A stretch of 36,957 nucleotides of DNA from Betaproteobacteria bacterium (GTDB lineage: Bacteria > Pseudomonadota > Gammaproteobacteria > Burkholderiales > Rhodocyclaceae), in the NCBI GenBank assembly GCA_016868295.1, contig VGHJ01000024.1, forward strand, positions 1 through 36,957, in the 5' to 3' direction. Shown piece after piece: positions 17,969 to 26,117 of the stretch. Made by a program: the position numbers and the translations under genes. Under the pieces are notes generated by a model. It was given only the letters and a program-made list of their open reading frames with translations, made no database searches and had not been told where the DNA came from. The number at the start of each line of letters is the position of its first letter. Positions within the stretch are counted from its first letter, which is position 1.

Positions 17969-19240
17969 CTAGACGGCTTTCAGCGCCAGATCGAGGTCGG
18001 CGAGGATGTCGTCGATGTGCTCGATGCCGATCGACAGGCGCACCATGTCCTCGGACACGCCGGCCTTGGCCAGCTCCGCTGGCGCAAGCTGGCGGTGAGT
18101 GGTCGAAGCCGGATGACAGGCGAGCGATTTGCAATCGCCGATATTCACCAGCCTGACGACGAGCTGCAGCGCATCCTGGAAGCGGGCACCGCCCTCGCGG
18201 CCGCCCTTTACGCCGAAGGTAAGGATGCCCGAGGCGCGTCCGCCCATGTACTTCTGCACCAGGGCGTGGTCCTTGTGGTCGGCCAGGCCGGCATAGTTGA
18301 CCCACGACACTTTGCCGTGCCCCTTGAGGAACTGTGCCACCTTGAGCGTGTTCTCGCAGATGCGGTCCATGCGCAGTGCGATGGTCTCGACGCCCTGCAG
18401 CACGAGGAAGGCGTTGAACGGGCTGATCGCCGCGCCCATGTTGCGCAGCGGCACGACGCGGGCGCGGCCGATGAAGGCGGCAGGGCCGAGGGCCTCGGTA
18501 TACACCACGCCGTGATAGGAGACGTCCGGCTCGTTCAGGCGGCGGAACTTCGTCTTGTGCTCGGCCCAGGGGAACTTGCCCGAGTCGACGATGATGCCGC
18601 CGATGGAATTGCCGTGCCCGCCGAGGTACTTGGTCAGGGAATGCACGACGATGTCGGCGCCGTGCTCGATCGGCCGGCACAGATAAGGCGTCGGCACGGT
18701 GTTGTCGACGATCAGCGGCACGCCATGGCGGTGGGCGATGTCGGCGAGTTTCTCGAAGTCCGTGATGTTGCCGAGCGGATTGCCGATGGATTCGCAGTAG
18801 AGCGCCTTGGTCCTGCCATCGATCAGCTTCTCGAAGGCCTGCGGGTCGCGGTAATCGGCGAAGCGCACCTCGAGGCCGAATTGCGGCAGGGTGTGGGCGA
18901 ACAGGTTGTAGGTGCCGCCGTAGAGTGTGCTGGCCGAGACGATGTTGTCCCCGGCCTCGGCGATGGTCTGGATCGAATAGGTGATCGCCGCCTGGCCGGA
19001 GGCGAGGGCCAGGCCGGCGATGCCGCCTTCCATGGCGGCGACGCGCTTTTCCAGGACGTCCTGCGTCGGGTTCATGATGCGGGTGTAGATGTTGCCCGCC
19101 ACCTTCAGGTCGAACAGGTCCGCCCCGTGCTGCGTGCTGTCGAAGGCGTAGGAGGTGGTCTGGTAGATGGGCACCGCCACCGCCTTGGTGGTGGGCTCGG
19201 GGGTGTAGCCGCCGTGGACGGCGAGGGTTTCGAGTTTCAT
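17969..19240 (-). CDS. metY: O-acetylhomoserine sulfhydrylase / aminocarboxypropyltransferase
   Basis: A 423-residue PLP enzyme of the Cys/Met-metabolism family. The N-terminus KLETLAVHGGYTPEPTTKAVAVPIYQTTSY, the phrase NPLGNITD and the lysine-bearing block HSLTKYLGGHG (Schiff-base Lys204) are characteristic of MetY. It converts O-acetylhomoserine and sulfide to homocysteine in methionine synthesis. The full family length is present. It starts 31 bases after the macro-domain gene, which reads in the same direction upstream, and is separated from it by a copy of the GACTGACTTTTC element. Confidence 0.95.
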   Translation of the reverse strand: MKLETLAVHGGYTPEPTTKAVAVPIYQTTSYAFDSTQHGADLFDLKVAGNIYTRIMNPTQDVLEKRVAAMEGGIAGLALASGQAAITYSIQTIAEAGDNIVSASTLYGGTYNLFAHTLPQFGLEVRFADYRDPQAFEKLIDGRTKALYCESIGNPLGNITDFEKLADIAHRHGVPLIVDNTVPTPYLCRPIEHGADIVVHSLTKYLGGHGNSIGGIIVDSGKFPWAEHKTKFRRLNEPDVSYHGVVYTEALGPAAFIGRARVVPLRNMGAAISPFNAFLVLQGVETIALRMDRICENTLKVAQFLKGHGKVSWVNYAGLADHKDHALVQKYMGGRASGILTFGVKGGREGGARFQDALQLVVRLVNIGDCKSLACHPASTTHRQLAPAELAKAGVSEDMVRLSIGIEHIDDILADLDLALKAV

Positions 19241-19258
19241 GCGGTTTCTCTCTCGTGT

Positions 19259-19292
19259 GAAAAGTCAGTCTTCAGGATGCGGCGGCCGCCTG
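19259..19292 (-). repeat. GACTGACTTTTC motif copy, 3' of the macro-domain gene
   Basis: On the minus strand GACTGACTTTTC (complement of 19259-19270) begins 1 base after the TGA of the gene ending at 19272. A TCAGG/CCTGA dyad overlaps the end of that gene. It is an exact copy of the window-wide element. Confidence 0.6.
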
Positions 19293-19784
19293 CCTGAGCA
19301 CGGCCGCCATGGATTCGTCGAAGGCCACCAGCAGCACCTGCTCGAGGCCGGGGTTGTCCGCCAGCGCCTGCCGGCATTCGGCCATGGCGATGCGGGCGGC
19401 CGCCTCGCGCGGGTAGCCGTAGACGCCGCAACTGATGGCCGGGAAGGCCAGGCTGCGCAGGCCGTGCTCGCGCGCCAGGCGGAAGCAGTTGCGGTAGCAG
19501 GCAGTCAGCCTCTGCGGCTCGCCGCGGTCGCCGCCGTGCCAGACCGGCCCGACGGTGTGGATGATGTGCCTTGCCGGCAGTCGGAAGCCGGGGGTGATCC
19601 TCGCCTCGCCGGTCGGGCAGCCGCCCAGGGTGCGGCAATGGGCGAGCAGTTCCGGCCCCGCGGCACGGTGGATGGCGCCATCCACGCCGCCGCCGCCGAG
19701 CAGGCTCTCGTTGGCGGCGTTCACGACGGCATCGACATGCAGCTGCGTGATGTCCCCGACCACGACCTGCAGGCGCGGGTTCAT
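19272..19784 (-). CDS. Macro-domain protein, O-acetyl-ADP-ribose deacetylase-like
   Basis: A 170-residue macro domain of the YmdB/MacroD class, which hydrolyses O-acetyl-ADP-ribose or removes ADP-ribose from proteins. Clear landmarks are [30 protein letters not shown] (9-38), the Asn/Asp-rich ADP-ribose loop, and [12 protein letters not shown] with its phosphate-binding turn. Its ATG overlaps the stop of the upstream gene (ATGA), so the two are translated together. No ADP-ribosyl transferase or NAD-consuming partner is seen nearby. Enzyme class is confident; biological target unknown. Confidence 0.93.
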   Translation of the reverse strand: MNPRLQVVVGDITQLHVDAVVNAANESLLGGGGVDGAIHRAAGPELLAHCRTLGGCPTGEARITPGFRLPARHIIHTVGPVWHGGDRGEPQRLTACYRNCFRLAREHGLRSLAFPAISCGVYGYPREAAARIAMAECRQALADNPGLEQVLLVAFDESMAAVLRQAAAAS

Positions 19785-20272
19785 TCAGGCTTGAGCTTCG
19801 CTTCGCGCAGGATGCCCAGCCAGGCCTGCCGCTTCGCTTCGGAGAGGCGCTGCGTCTTGGAGGCATAGGCGATGATGTGCACGCCGTCCTTCGCCACCTC
19901 CACCCGCCGGTACTCGAACTGCGGCCCGGTGATGCGGCAATCGCCAGTCCATTGCAGGAAGACCGATGTCGGCTCCTGCTTGAGCGGCGTGACCTTGTAG
20001 GGCCGGCACTGGTCGCTGAGAAAGTCGAGAAAGCCGGTGAGGTAGTCGTCCGGCGAGAAGGACAGGCGCTGGTGGCCGATGACCAGCTTCTCGTTCCAGA
20101 AGTACTCGCTTTCCCCGGGCGCGACGTAGATGCGCTCGGTGAGGCGGCCCGAGCGGTTCTCGGCGATGAGCCTCCAGTCGCGCGGGTCGAGCGGGATGTC
20201 CCAGCGTTCGGTTGTCTGGGCGAACGCGGGCAGGGCCGTCGCGAACAGGAGGGCGAATAGGCGAATTTTCAT
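19781..20272 (-). CDS. Exported CNP1-like or other periplasmic protein, function unknown
   Basis: A 163-residue protein with a Sec signal peptide ([19 protein letters not shown], likely cleaved after AFA). The mature part is about 144 residues with alternating charged and aromatic segments and two cysteines (DQCRPYKV and TGDCRITG) that could form a disulfide in the periplasm. I do not recognise the family with certainty. It overlaps the macro-domain gene by 4 bases. The ATG at 20272 is set by the signal peptide. Confidence 0.75.
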   Translation of the reverse strand: MKIRLFALLFATALPAFAQTTERWDIPLDPRDWRLIAENRSGRLTERIYVAPGESEYFWNEKLVIGHQRLSFSPDDYLTGFLDFLSDQCRPYKVTPLKQEPTSVFLQWTGDCRITGPQFEYRRVEVAKDGVHIIAYASKTQRLSEAKRQAWLGILREAKLKPE

Positions 20273-20292
20273 GGTCGGTTCCGGTGCGTATC

Positions 20293-20904
20293 TTACCCCT
20301 TGATGCAGACGAGCGGCTCCAGCCGCGCCACCTTGCGCGCCAGGCCGGCCAGGATGTAGGAGCCGGTGCCGATGCTGCCGCCGATCAGCACCGGCTGGCC
20401 AACGGCGTGGAATTCCGACGGCAGTTCGGGGTGGCCGGGGCCGAAGGCGCGCGTGGCGCCCTTGCGGTGCACGAACAGCCGCCGCCTGCGCCCCCCAACG
20501 TCGTGCGTCTCCTCCTTGCAGGTGTTGTGGGAGACGTCATAGAGCAGCGGCAGGCGCGCTTCCGGCAGCACCTCGCGGAAGGTTTCCCGCGTCAGGTGGG
20601 TGAGGATCTGCCGGTTGGCCAGGGCGCAGTTGATGGCGGCACGCATGGGGCCGCGCGCCGGCATGAGCCAGTCGCAGAACAATAGTGCATCGTCCGGCGC
20701 GCCGCATGCGATGCGCACCGGCAGGCGTGGCGACACCCGGGCCGGATCGGCGATCACGGCGGTCAGCGCCAGCGCCGCCTGCTCGAAGGCCGACTCGCGC
20801 GTCGGTCCGAAACCGCGCACGCCGATATCGGCTTCGTGGCGGAAATGTTCCCAGCGCGGCACCATGAAGGGATGGTAGCGGTTCGTCGATCGCTTGTCTT
20901 GCAT
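20293..20904 (-). pseudogene. Collapsed archease-RtcB fusion
   Basis: The 203-residue frame joins parts of two RNA-ligase system genes. Residues about 17-80 (WEHFRHEADIGVRGFG, later LLFCDWL) are the N-terminal half of archease, the RtcB activator. Residues about 86-190 are the middle to C-terminal part of RtcB: LLYDVSHNTCKEETH, VHRKGATRAFGPG and VGQPVLIGGSIGTGSYILAG. The archease C-terminus, the metal-binding N-terminal half of RtcB and the guanylylated-His motif (HGAGR) are absent. RtcB is normally 400 residues or more, so this protein cannot be a working ligase. An internal in-frame deletion across two adjacent genes plus a 3' truncation would give this form. No good ribosome-binding site is visible. 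Confidence 0.8.
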
Positions 20905-20959
20905 TCGCGCCGGATTCCGGTGTTAAACTTGATTTCGTTCGATCAATGGTGGAGAACGC

Positions 20960-21427
20960 ATGCTGCAAGCCGGTCAATCTGCGCCAGCTTTTACCCTGCC
21001 CGACGCCGACATGGAGGATTTCGAACTGTCGGCATTGCGCGGCAAGCAGCATGCGGTACTGTATTTCTACCCGAAGGACGACACGCCCGGCTGCACCATC
21101 GAGGCGATCGATTTTTCCGACCACGAGGACGAGTTCGCGCGCCATGGCTGCGTCGTCATCGGCGTGTCGCGCGACGACTGCATCAGCCATGCCGAATTCC
21201 GCGACAAGCATGGCCTTTCGGTCCGGCTCCTGGCGGATACGGAAGGCGAGGTGTGCGAGCGCTACGGCGTCTGGCAACTCAAGGAAAAGGACGGGATGAA
21301 GAAGCACGGCATCGTTCGCTCCACGTTCGTCATCGACAGCAAGGGGGTCGTGCGCCATGCCCTGTACCGCGTCAACCCGCGCGGCCACGCGCTCGAAGTT
21401 CTCGAACTCGTGAAGAAACTGGACTGA
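20960..21427 (+). CDS. bcp: Peroxiredoxin, Bcp/PrxQ type lacking the usual resolving cysteine
   Basis: A 155-residue thioredoxin-fold peroxidase. Peroxidatic Cys45 is in DDTPGCT, but position 50 is Ile (GCTIEAIDFSD) where the other Bcp in this window has Cys. Cys64, Cys74 and Cys98 remain as possible partners, or the enzyme works as a 1-Cys type. GGTGGAG lies 5 bases before the ATG at 20960. It is followed at 12 bases by the SlyD gene, so the two are probably co-transcribed. Physiological oxidant unknown. Confidence 0.92.
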   Translation: MLQAGQSAPAFTLPDADMEDFELSALRGKQHAVLYFYPKDDTPGCTIEAIDFSDHEDEFARHGCVVIGVSRDDCISHAEFRDKHGLSVRLLADTEGEVCERYGVWQLKEKDGMKKHGIVRSTFVIDSKGVVRHALYRVNPRGHALEVLELVKKLD

Positions 21428-21438
21428 AAGGAAACGCC

Positions 21439-21921
21439 ATGCAGGTCGCCAAGGACACCGTCGTCACGCTGCACTACCGCGTCACCGATCCGGACGGCAA
21501 CATGATCGACGACGGACACAATCCGCTGGTCTACCTGCACGGCGGCTACGACGGCATCTTCACCCGCATCGAGGAGGCGCTGCAGGGCAAGGCGGTCGGC
21601 GAACAGCTCGAGGTCAAGCTGCAGCCGGAGGACGCTTTCGGCGAATACGATGCCGACCTGGTGCGCGTCGAGAGCCTGGCCATGTTCCCCGAGAACATCC
21701 AGGTCGGCATGCAGTTCGAGCGCGCCGCCGAAGACGGCGACGACGAGATCATCTACACCATCACCGACATCGAGGGCGACAAGGTGGTGGTCGACGGCAA
21801 CCACCCCCTCGCCGGCACCGCACTGATCTTCAATTGCACCGTGGCCGAGGTGCGGCCGGCGACCGCCGAGGAGCTGACCCACGGCCACGTGCACGGCCCC
21901 GAGGGCCATCACCACCATTGA
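21439..21921 (+). CDS. slyD: FKBP-type peptidyl-prolyl isomerase, SlyD-like
   Basis: A 160-residue isomerase of the SlyD class. It has the FKBP core (VTLHYRVTDPDGNMIDD, GIEEAL-type loop IEEALQGKAVGEQ, DAFGEYDADLV), the inserted chaperone flap between the two FKBP halves, and a short His-rich end HGHVHGPEGHHHH. That tail binds Ni or other metals in family members, though here it is shorter than in E. coli. Role: folding catalyst and possibly metal delivery. The gene ends at a strong hairpin terminator shared with the convergent mutS. Confidence 0.93.
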   Translation: MQVAKDTVVTLHYRVTDPDGNMIDDGHNPLVYLHGGYDGIFTRIEEALQGKAVGEQLEVKLQPEDAFGEYDADLVRVESLAMFPENIQVGMQFERAAEDGDDEIIYTITDIEGDKVVVDGNHPLAGTALIFNCTVAEVRPATAEELTHGHVHGPEGHHHH

Positions 21922-21924
21922 GCG

Positions 21925-21955
21925 GTCGCCGCCTTGCGGCGACTGACTCTTTTCT
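21925..21955 (+). terminator. Hairpin terminator of slyD with GACTGACTCTTTTC
   Basis: GTCGCCGC-CTT-GCGGCGAC (21925-21943) forms a perfect 8-bp stem followed by TGACTCTTTTCT. The second arm and the tail contain GACTGACTCTTTTC, a one-insertion relative of the repeated element. It sits in the 41-base gap between convergent slyD and mutS. Confidence 0.8.
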
Positions 21956-21962
21956 CCGCGGC

Positions 21963-24545
21963 TTACTTGGCGAGCCGCACCAGTTCGTAGAGCCTTTCCA
22001 GGGCCTCGCGCGGACTCAGGCCGTCCGGGTCGAGCGCGCGCAGGGCGTCGAGCGCAGGGTGCGGCTCGGCCTCGGCCGGCTCCGGTGCGGCGGCGAAGAG
22101 GTCGCCCTGCGGGCCCGTGTCGATTTCCCGGTTTTCCAACTGGCGCAGACGGCGCTTGGCGTCACGGACGACGCTGCCGGGAATGCCGGCCAGCGCCGCC
22201 ACCTGGATGCCGTAGCTCTGGCTGGCCGGACCTTCCTCCACCGCGTGCAGGAAGACGATCGTGTGGCCGTGCTCGACGGCGTCCAGATGCACGTTGGCGC
22301 ACTCGGCGTAGTCCTCGGCCAGGCGCGTCAGCTCGAAGTAGTGCGTCGAGAAGAGGGCGTAGCCGCGGTTCTTCTCGATCAGGTGGCGGGCGATGGCGAA
22401 GGCCAGCGCCATGCCGTCGAAGGTCGACGTGCCGCGGCCGACCTCGTCCATCAGCACCAGACTGTGCTCCGTGGCGCCGTGAAGTATTGAAGCGGCCTCG
22501 GTCATCTCGACCATGAAGGTGGAGCGGCCCGAGGCGAGGTCGTCCGAGGCGCCGATGCGCGTGTAGATGGCGTCGACCGGGCCGATGCGCGCGGCGCGGG
22601 CCGGCACGAAGGCGCCGCAGTGGGCGAGCAGCACGATCAGCGCCACCTGGCGCATGTAGGTCGACTTGCCGCCCATGTTGGGGCCGGTGACGAGCAGCAT
22701 GCGCCGCGCCGGGTCGAAGCGGCAGTCGTTCGCGATGAAGCTATCCACCTGGCCTTCCACCACCGGATGGCGGCCGGCCTCGATCTCCAGCGAGAAACCA
22801 TCCGCGAACTGCGGACGGCACCAGTTGGCGCGCACCGAGATGGCGGCGAAGGCGGCGAGGCCGTCGGCGAGCGCCACGGCGCGGGCGATGCGCTGGAGCT
22901 GCGGGATGTCGTCGGCCAGCCGCGTCAGCAGCTCGTCGTAGAGCAGCTTCTCGCGCGCCAGCGCGCGCTCCTGCGCCGAGAGCGCCTTGTCCTCGAAGGA
23001 TTTCAGCTCCGGCGTGATGTAGCGCTCGGCGTTCTTCAGCGTCTGGCGGCGGCGGTAGTCGTCCGGCACCTTGCCGGCGTTGGCGTGGCTGACCTCGATG
23101 TAGAAGCCATGCACGCGGTTGTACTCGACGCGCAGGTTGGCGATGCCGGTGCGGACGCGTTCGCGCGCTTCCAGATCGAGCAGGAAGGCGCCGCAGTTCT
23201 GCCGGATGGCGCGCAGCTCGTCGAGCTCGGCATCGAATCCCTCGGCGATGACGCCGCCGTCGCGCAGCACGGCGGCCGGCTCGGGCGCGACGGCGCGCCG
23301 CAGGAGGTCGAGACAGTCGGCGGGCGTGGCGAGGTCGGCATGCAGGGCGCGCAAGAGGTCGGCCTGTGCTGCCGCCAGCGGCGCGCGCAGCGTTTCCAAT
23401 GCGGCCAGGCTCTCGCGCAGCGCGGAGAGATCACGAGGACGCGCGCTCTTCAAGGCGATGCGCGCCGTGATGCGCTCGACATCGGCGAAGCCGCGCAGCG
23501 AAGACTGCAGCGCGGCGAAGGGGCCGTTGCCGGCCTCGCCGGCGAGTTCCGCCACCGCCGCGTGGCGCGCCGCCGCCGCGGCGCGGTCGGCCAGCGGGTG
23601 ATGCAGGCAATGGCGCAGCCAGCGCGAGCCCATCGATGTCCTGCAGTCATCCAGGAGCGAGAGCAGGGTCGGTGCCGGCTCGCCGCGCAGGGTTTCGGTG
23701 AGTTCGAGGTTGCGCCGCGTGGCGGCGTCGAGGCGCAGCCATTCGCTCCCGCGCTCGAGTTGGATGGAAGTGATGTGCGCCAGCGCCTGGTTCTGCGTGG
23801 TCCTGGCGTACTGGAAGAGGGCGCCGGCGGCGGCCAGCGCGGCGCTGGGCGTCTCGGGGCCGGCCTCGGGCAGGAAGGCGGCGAGGTCGCGCGTGCCGAA
23901 ATGCAAAGTCAGTCCGCGCGAGGCGGCGTCGCGGTCGAAGTGCCAGTCGGGCAGGCGCCGCAGCGGCGCGCTGGCCCCTGTCGGGAAGCCCTCGGGGGCG
24001 CCGTCGGGCAGCAGGATCTCCGCCGGGCGCAGGCGTTCGAGTTGGGCGGCGAGCGCCCCGGGCCCGACTTCGAGCAGGCGGAAGTCGCCGTTGGCGAGGT
24101 TGAGCCAGGCCAGACCGACGAGGTTCTTCTGCGGGGAGAGGGCCAGCAGCAAGGAATCGGACTTGTCGTCGAGCAGCGCCGAGTCGGTCAGCGTGCCGGG
24201 CGTGACGATGCGCGTCACCGCGCGCTCGACCGGGCCCTTCGCGGCGGCCGGGTCGCCGACCTGCTCGCAGATCACCACCGATTCGCCAAGCTTCACCAGC
24301 CGCGCCAGGTATTGCTCGACGGCATGGAAGGGCACGCCGGCCATGCGGATCGGCCGGCCGGCCGACTGGCCGCGCGTGGTCAGGGTGATGTCGAGCAGGC
24401 GCGCGGCCTTTTCCGCGTCCTCGTAGAACAGCTCGTAGAAATCCCCCATGCGGTAGAACAGCAGCAGGTCCGGGTACTGCGCCTTCAGGCGCAGGTAGTG
24501 CTGCATCATGGGGGTGTGCTGCTGGAAATCGGCGGGACTGTTCAT
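21963..24545 (-). CDS. mutS: DNA mismatch repair protein MutS
   Basis: An 860-residue MutS of full length. The N-terminal mismatch-reading motif GDFYELF places Phe36 and Glu38 at the DNA. The ATPase carries Walker [11 protein letters not shown] with Lys627, Walker B in [16 protein letters not shown] and the C-terminal STHYFELT. It recognises base mismatches and small loops and recruits MutL. The ATG at 24545 fits the standard start a few residues before [10 protein letters not shown]. The coding strand holds GGACTGACTTTG at codons for Gly-Leu-Thr-Leu (complement of 23904-23915), one of the intragenic copies of the repeated motif. Confidence 0.98.
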   Translation of the reverse strand: MNSPADFQQHTPMMQHYLRLKAQYPDLLLFYRMGDFYELFYEDAEKAARLLDITLTTRGQSAGRPIRMAGVPFHAVEQYLARLVKLGESVVICEQVGDPAAAKGPVERAVTRIVTPGTLTDSALLDDKSDSLLLALSPQKNLVGLAWLNLANGDFRLLEVGPGALAAQLERLRPAEILLPDGAPEGFPTGASAPLRRLPDWHFDRDAASRGLTLHFGTRDLAAFLPEAGPETPSAALAAAGALFQYARTTQNQALAHITSIQLERGSEWLRLDAATRRNLELTETLRGEPAPTLLSLLDDCRTSMGSRWLRHCLHHPLADRAAAAARHAAVAELAGEAGNGPFAALQSSLRGFADVERITARIALKSARPRDLSALRESLAALETLRAPLAAAQADLLRALHADLATPADCLDLLRRAVAPEPAAVLRDGGVIAEGFDAELDELRAIRQNCGAFLLDLEARERVRTGIANLRVEYNRVHGFYIEVSHANAGKVPDDYRRRQTLKNAERYITPELKSFEDKALSAQERALAREKLLYDELLTRLADDIPQLQRIARAVALADGLAAFAAISVRANWCRPQFADGFSLEIEAGRHPVVEGQVDSFIANDCRFDPARRMLLVTGPNMGGKSTYMRQVALIVLLAHCGAFVPARAARIGPVDAIYTRIGASDDLASGRSTFMVEMTEAASILHGATEHSLVLMDEVGRGTSTFDGMALAFAIARHLIEKNRGYALFSTHYFELTRLAEDYAECANVHLDAVEHGHTIVFLHAVEEGPASQSYGIQVAALAGIPGSVVRDAKRRLRQLENREIDTGPQGDLFAAAPEPAEAEPHPALDALRALDPDGLSPREALERLYELVRLAK
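23904..23915 (-). repeat. Intragenic GGACTGACTTTG motif copy in mutS
   Basis: An exact 10-base core GACTGACTTT on the sense strand of mutS, in the same reading frame (Gly-Leu-Thr-) as the copies in ligA and the Tat-subunit gene. Confidence 0.55.
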
Positions 24546-24693
24546 GGTGGCCGGTTATCTTAGCCGAGACTCGATGCGGCTGCTTTCCCGATCTGTAGAT
24601 AGTGATAAGCTGTGACGAGATGACATTTGTCAACAACGAATAAATAAAACCTAAAGCAACAATCCGTCCCGATCATCGGGCGAGAGGAGCGAT
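24546..24693 (+). promoter_or_regulatory. AT-rich regulatory region before the Crp-like gene
   Basis: A 148-base gap between divergent mutS and the Crp-like regulator. About 24590-24660 is much richer in A+T than its surroundings and contains the dyad TGACA-TT-TGTCA (24621-24632). It could be an autoregulatory site or part of the promoter. No gene is seen. Confidence 0.45.
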
Positions 24694-25506
24694 GTGACCA
24701 CTCAGCGCAAGAAACCGGCGCCCGCCGCCGGCAGGGAATTCGCCGTGGATTTGCCGCGGCGCGTGTTTCGCCGCATCAAGCGCATTGCCCCGCTGCCGTT
24801 CGCCCAGCCGGGCAAGGAGGAAATGGCCCGGCGCATGCAGCGCTTCGAGTTGTTCGCCCCGTTGCCGGCCAAGGTGTTGTCGGAACTGGTGGCGGCGGCG
24901 AAGGTGCAGGCCTTCCGGGCCGGCGAATACATCTGGCACCACAACGAGGCGGACAGCAGGGTGATGTTCATCGAGCAGGGTTTCGTCAAGGCGGCGCGGC
25001 GCAACAGTGAAGGCGTCAGCCGCACTTACGGGCTGTATGGTCCGGGCGACTCGATGGGCATCTTCGCCATCTGGGCCGGCATGAAATACCCGACCGATGC
25101 GGTGTCCATGAACGACGCCATGACGGCGATATTCATCGATACCGACGCGATGCTGAAGTTCGCCGAGAAATACCCGCGGCTGGCCGGCCCGCTGCGCGTC
25201 GAGATCGGCCATTTCACCGAAGCCTTCATCCGCAAGATCGAGATCGTCAGCGCCGGCACGGTGCCGCAGCGCCTGGCCGTGCTGATGACCCAGTTGATCG
25301 ACCGCTACGGCGTGGAGAAGAAGGGCAGCAAGGCGCGCCTGCCCATCACGCTGACGTTGGAGCAGATCAGCGAGATCGTCGGTGTGCGCCTGGAAACGGT
25401 GGCGCGCATCATGAGCGGCTGGAAGAAGGCGGGCTGGCTGACGATCGATTCAAACGGCTGCCATTTCGCGTGCCTGGACAAGGTGCGCGAACTCCTGGCG
25501 GACTGA
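24694..25506 (+). CDS. Crp/Fnr-family transcriptional regulator
   Basis: A 270-residue regulator with an N-terminal extension of about 45 residues rich in Arg, Lys and Pro. A cyclic-nucleotide-type sensor domain follows (FELFAPLPAKVLSELVAAAK to about residue 165), then a C-terminal winged helix whose recognition part is LEQISEIVGVRLETVARIMSGWKKAGW. The N-terminal cysteines of Fnr are missing, so it is not an iron-sulfur oxygen sensor; ligand unknown. It starts at GTG 24694 behind GAGAGGAGC. The extension is unusual and could be trimmed if a downstream start is used. Confidence 0.9.
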   Translation: MTTQRKKPAPAAGREFAVDLPRRVFRRIKRIAPLPFAQPGKEEMARRMQRFELFAPLPAKVLSELVAAAKVQAFRAGEYIWHHNEADSRVMFIEQGFVKAARRNSEGVSRTYGLYGPGDSMGIFAIWAGMKYPTDAVSMNDAMTAIFIDTDAMLKFAEKYPRLAGPLRVEIGHFTEAFIRKIEIVSAGTVPQRLAVLMTQLIDRYGVEKKGSKARLPITLTLEQISEIVGVRLETVARIMSGWKKAGWLTIDSNGCHFACLDKVRELLAD

Positions 25507-25517
25507 TTTGAGTAATT

Positions 25518-25587
25518 GTTGCCAGTTCCCGGTTGCCTGTTGTCAGGTTCAAGTATTACTGGCAACCGACAACCTGTAACTGGCAAC
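25518..25587. repeat. Imperfect 29-bp inverted repeat
   Basis: Left arm 25518-25546 and right arm 25559-25587 are complementary at 24 of 29 positions around a 12-base loop, built of GTTGCCAGTT/GGTTG units. It lies between the convergent Crp-like gene and queF and may act as a bidirectional terminator. The style is that of dispersed intergenic repeats. Confidence 0.75.
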
Positions 25588-25590
25588 TGC

Positions 25591-26007
25591 CTATCGCGTG
25601 TTCGACTGCCCGGGGAAGGCGTCGAGTTCGACCTTGGGCCGAGGCTTCCAGCCCTTCTTGCGCTGCTCCGCCACCACCGTCGTGAAAATCCCGCCGCGCA
25701 CGTAGAACTTCGCCGTCAGGCGCATGAAGCGCGGCTTCGTCGCCCGGGCCAAGTCGTCGAGGATGCGGTTGGTGACGGCCTCGTGGAAGGCGCCCTCGTT
25801 GCGGAACGACCAGACGTAGAGTTTCAGGCTCTTCAGTTCCACGCAGGCCCTGTCCGGGATGTAATCCAGCACCAGGGTGGCGAAATCCGGCTGCCCCGTC
25901 TTCGGGCAGAGGCAGGTGAACTCCGGAATTTCCATGTGAATCAGGTAGTCGCGTCCGGGTTCCGGATTCGGAAAGATTTCGAGCGATTTCGAGGGCTTGG
26001 AAGGCAT
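25591..26007 (-). CDS. queF: NADPH-dependent 7-cyano-7-deazaguanine reductase QueF
   Basis: A 138-residue reductase that makes preQ1 from preQ0 in queuosine tRNA modification. The catalytic Cys34 and Asp41 stand in CPKTGQPDF, and the family motif [20 protein letters not shown] follows at about 57. The start is set at the ATG at 26007 ([10 protein letters not shown]), the usual family N-terminus. An open frame continues upstream to 26097, but a consensus minus-10 TATAAT (26041-26046) for this gene lies inside it, which excludes the longer form. Unimodular QueF of this size is typical for many beta-proteobacteria. Confidence 0.95.
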   Translation of the reverse strand: MPSKPSKSLEIFPNPEPGRDYLIHMEIPEFTCLCPKTGQPDFATLVLDYIPDRACVELKSLKLYVWSFRNEGAFHEAVTNRILDDLARATKPRFMRLTAKFYVRGGIFTTVVAEQRKKGWKPRPKVELDAFPGQSNTR

Positions 26008-26040
26008 GCCGATGGCTTCGGAGAGGGTGTCGAAGGTGGT

Positions 26041-26046
26041 ATTATA
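26041..26046 (-). promoter_or_regulatory. queF minus-10 box
   Basis: The complement reads TATAAT, 33 bases before the chosen queF start codon. No strong minus-35 is seen. Confidence 0.5.
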
Positions 26047-26117
26047 AGCACCCAAATCCCTGCGGCGCAGCCGATACATCGCGCCGTTCCCCAACAAAAA
26101 CAGAGCCTTCTGATTAC

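Noticed and set aside
21834-22490. A 218-codon plus-strand frame overlapping the slyD end and mutS
   Set aside because: It is antisense to the conserved mutS 3' end and crosses the terminator hairpin; no motif is seen.
26008-26097. Longer QueF starting at 26097
   Set aside because: The queF minus-10 box lies inside this extension and homology to the family begins at [10 protein letters not shown].
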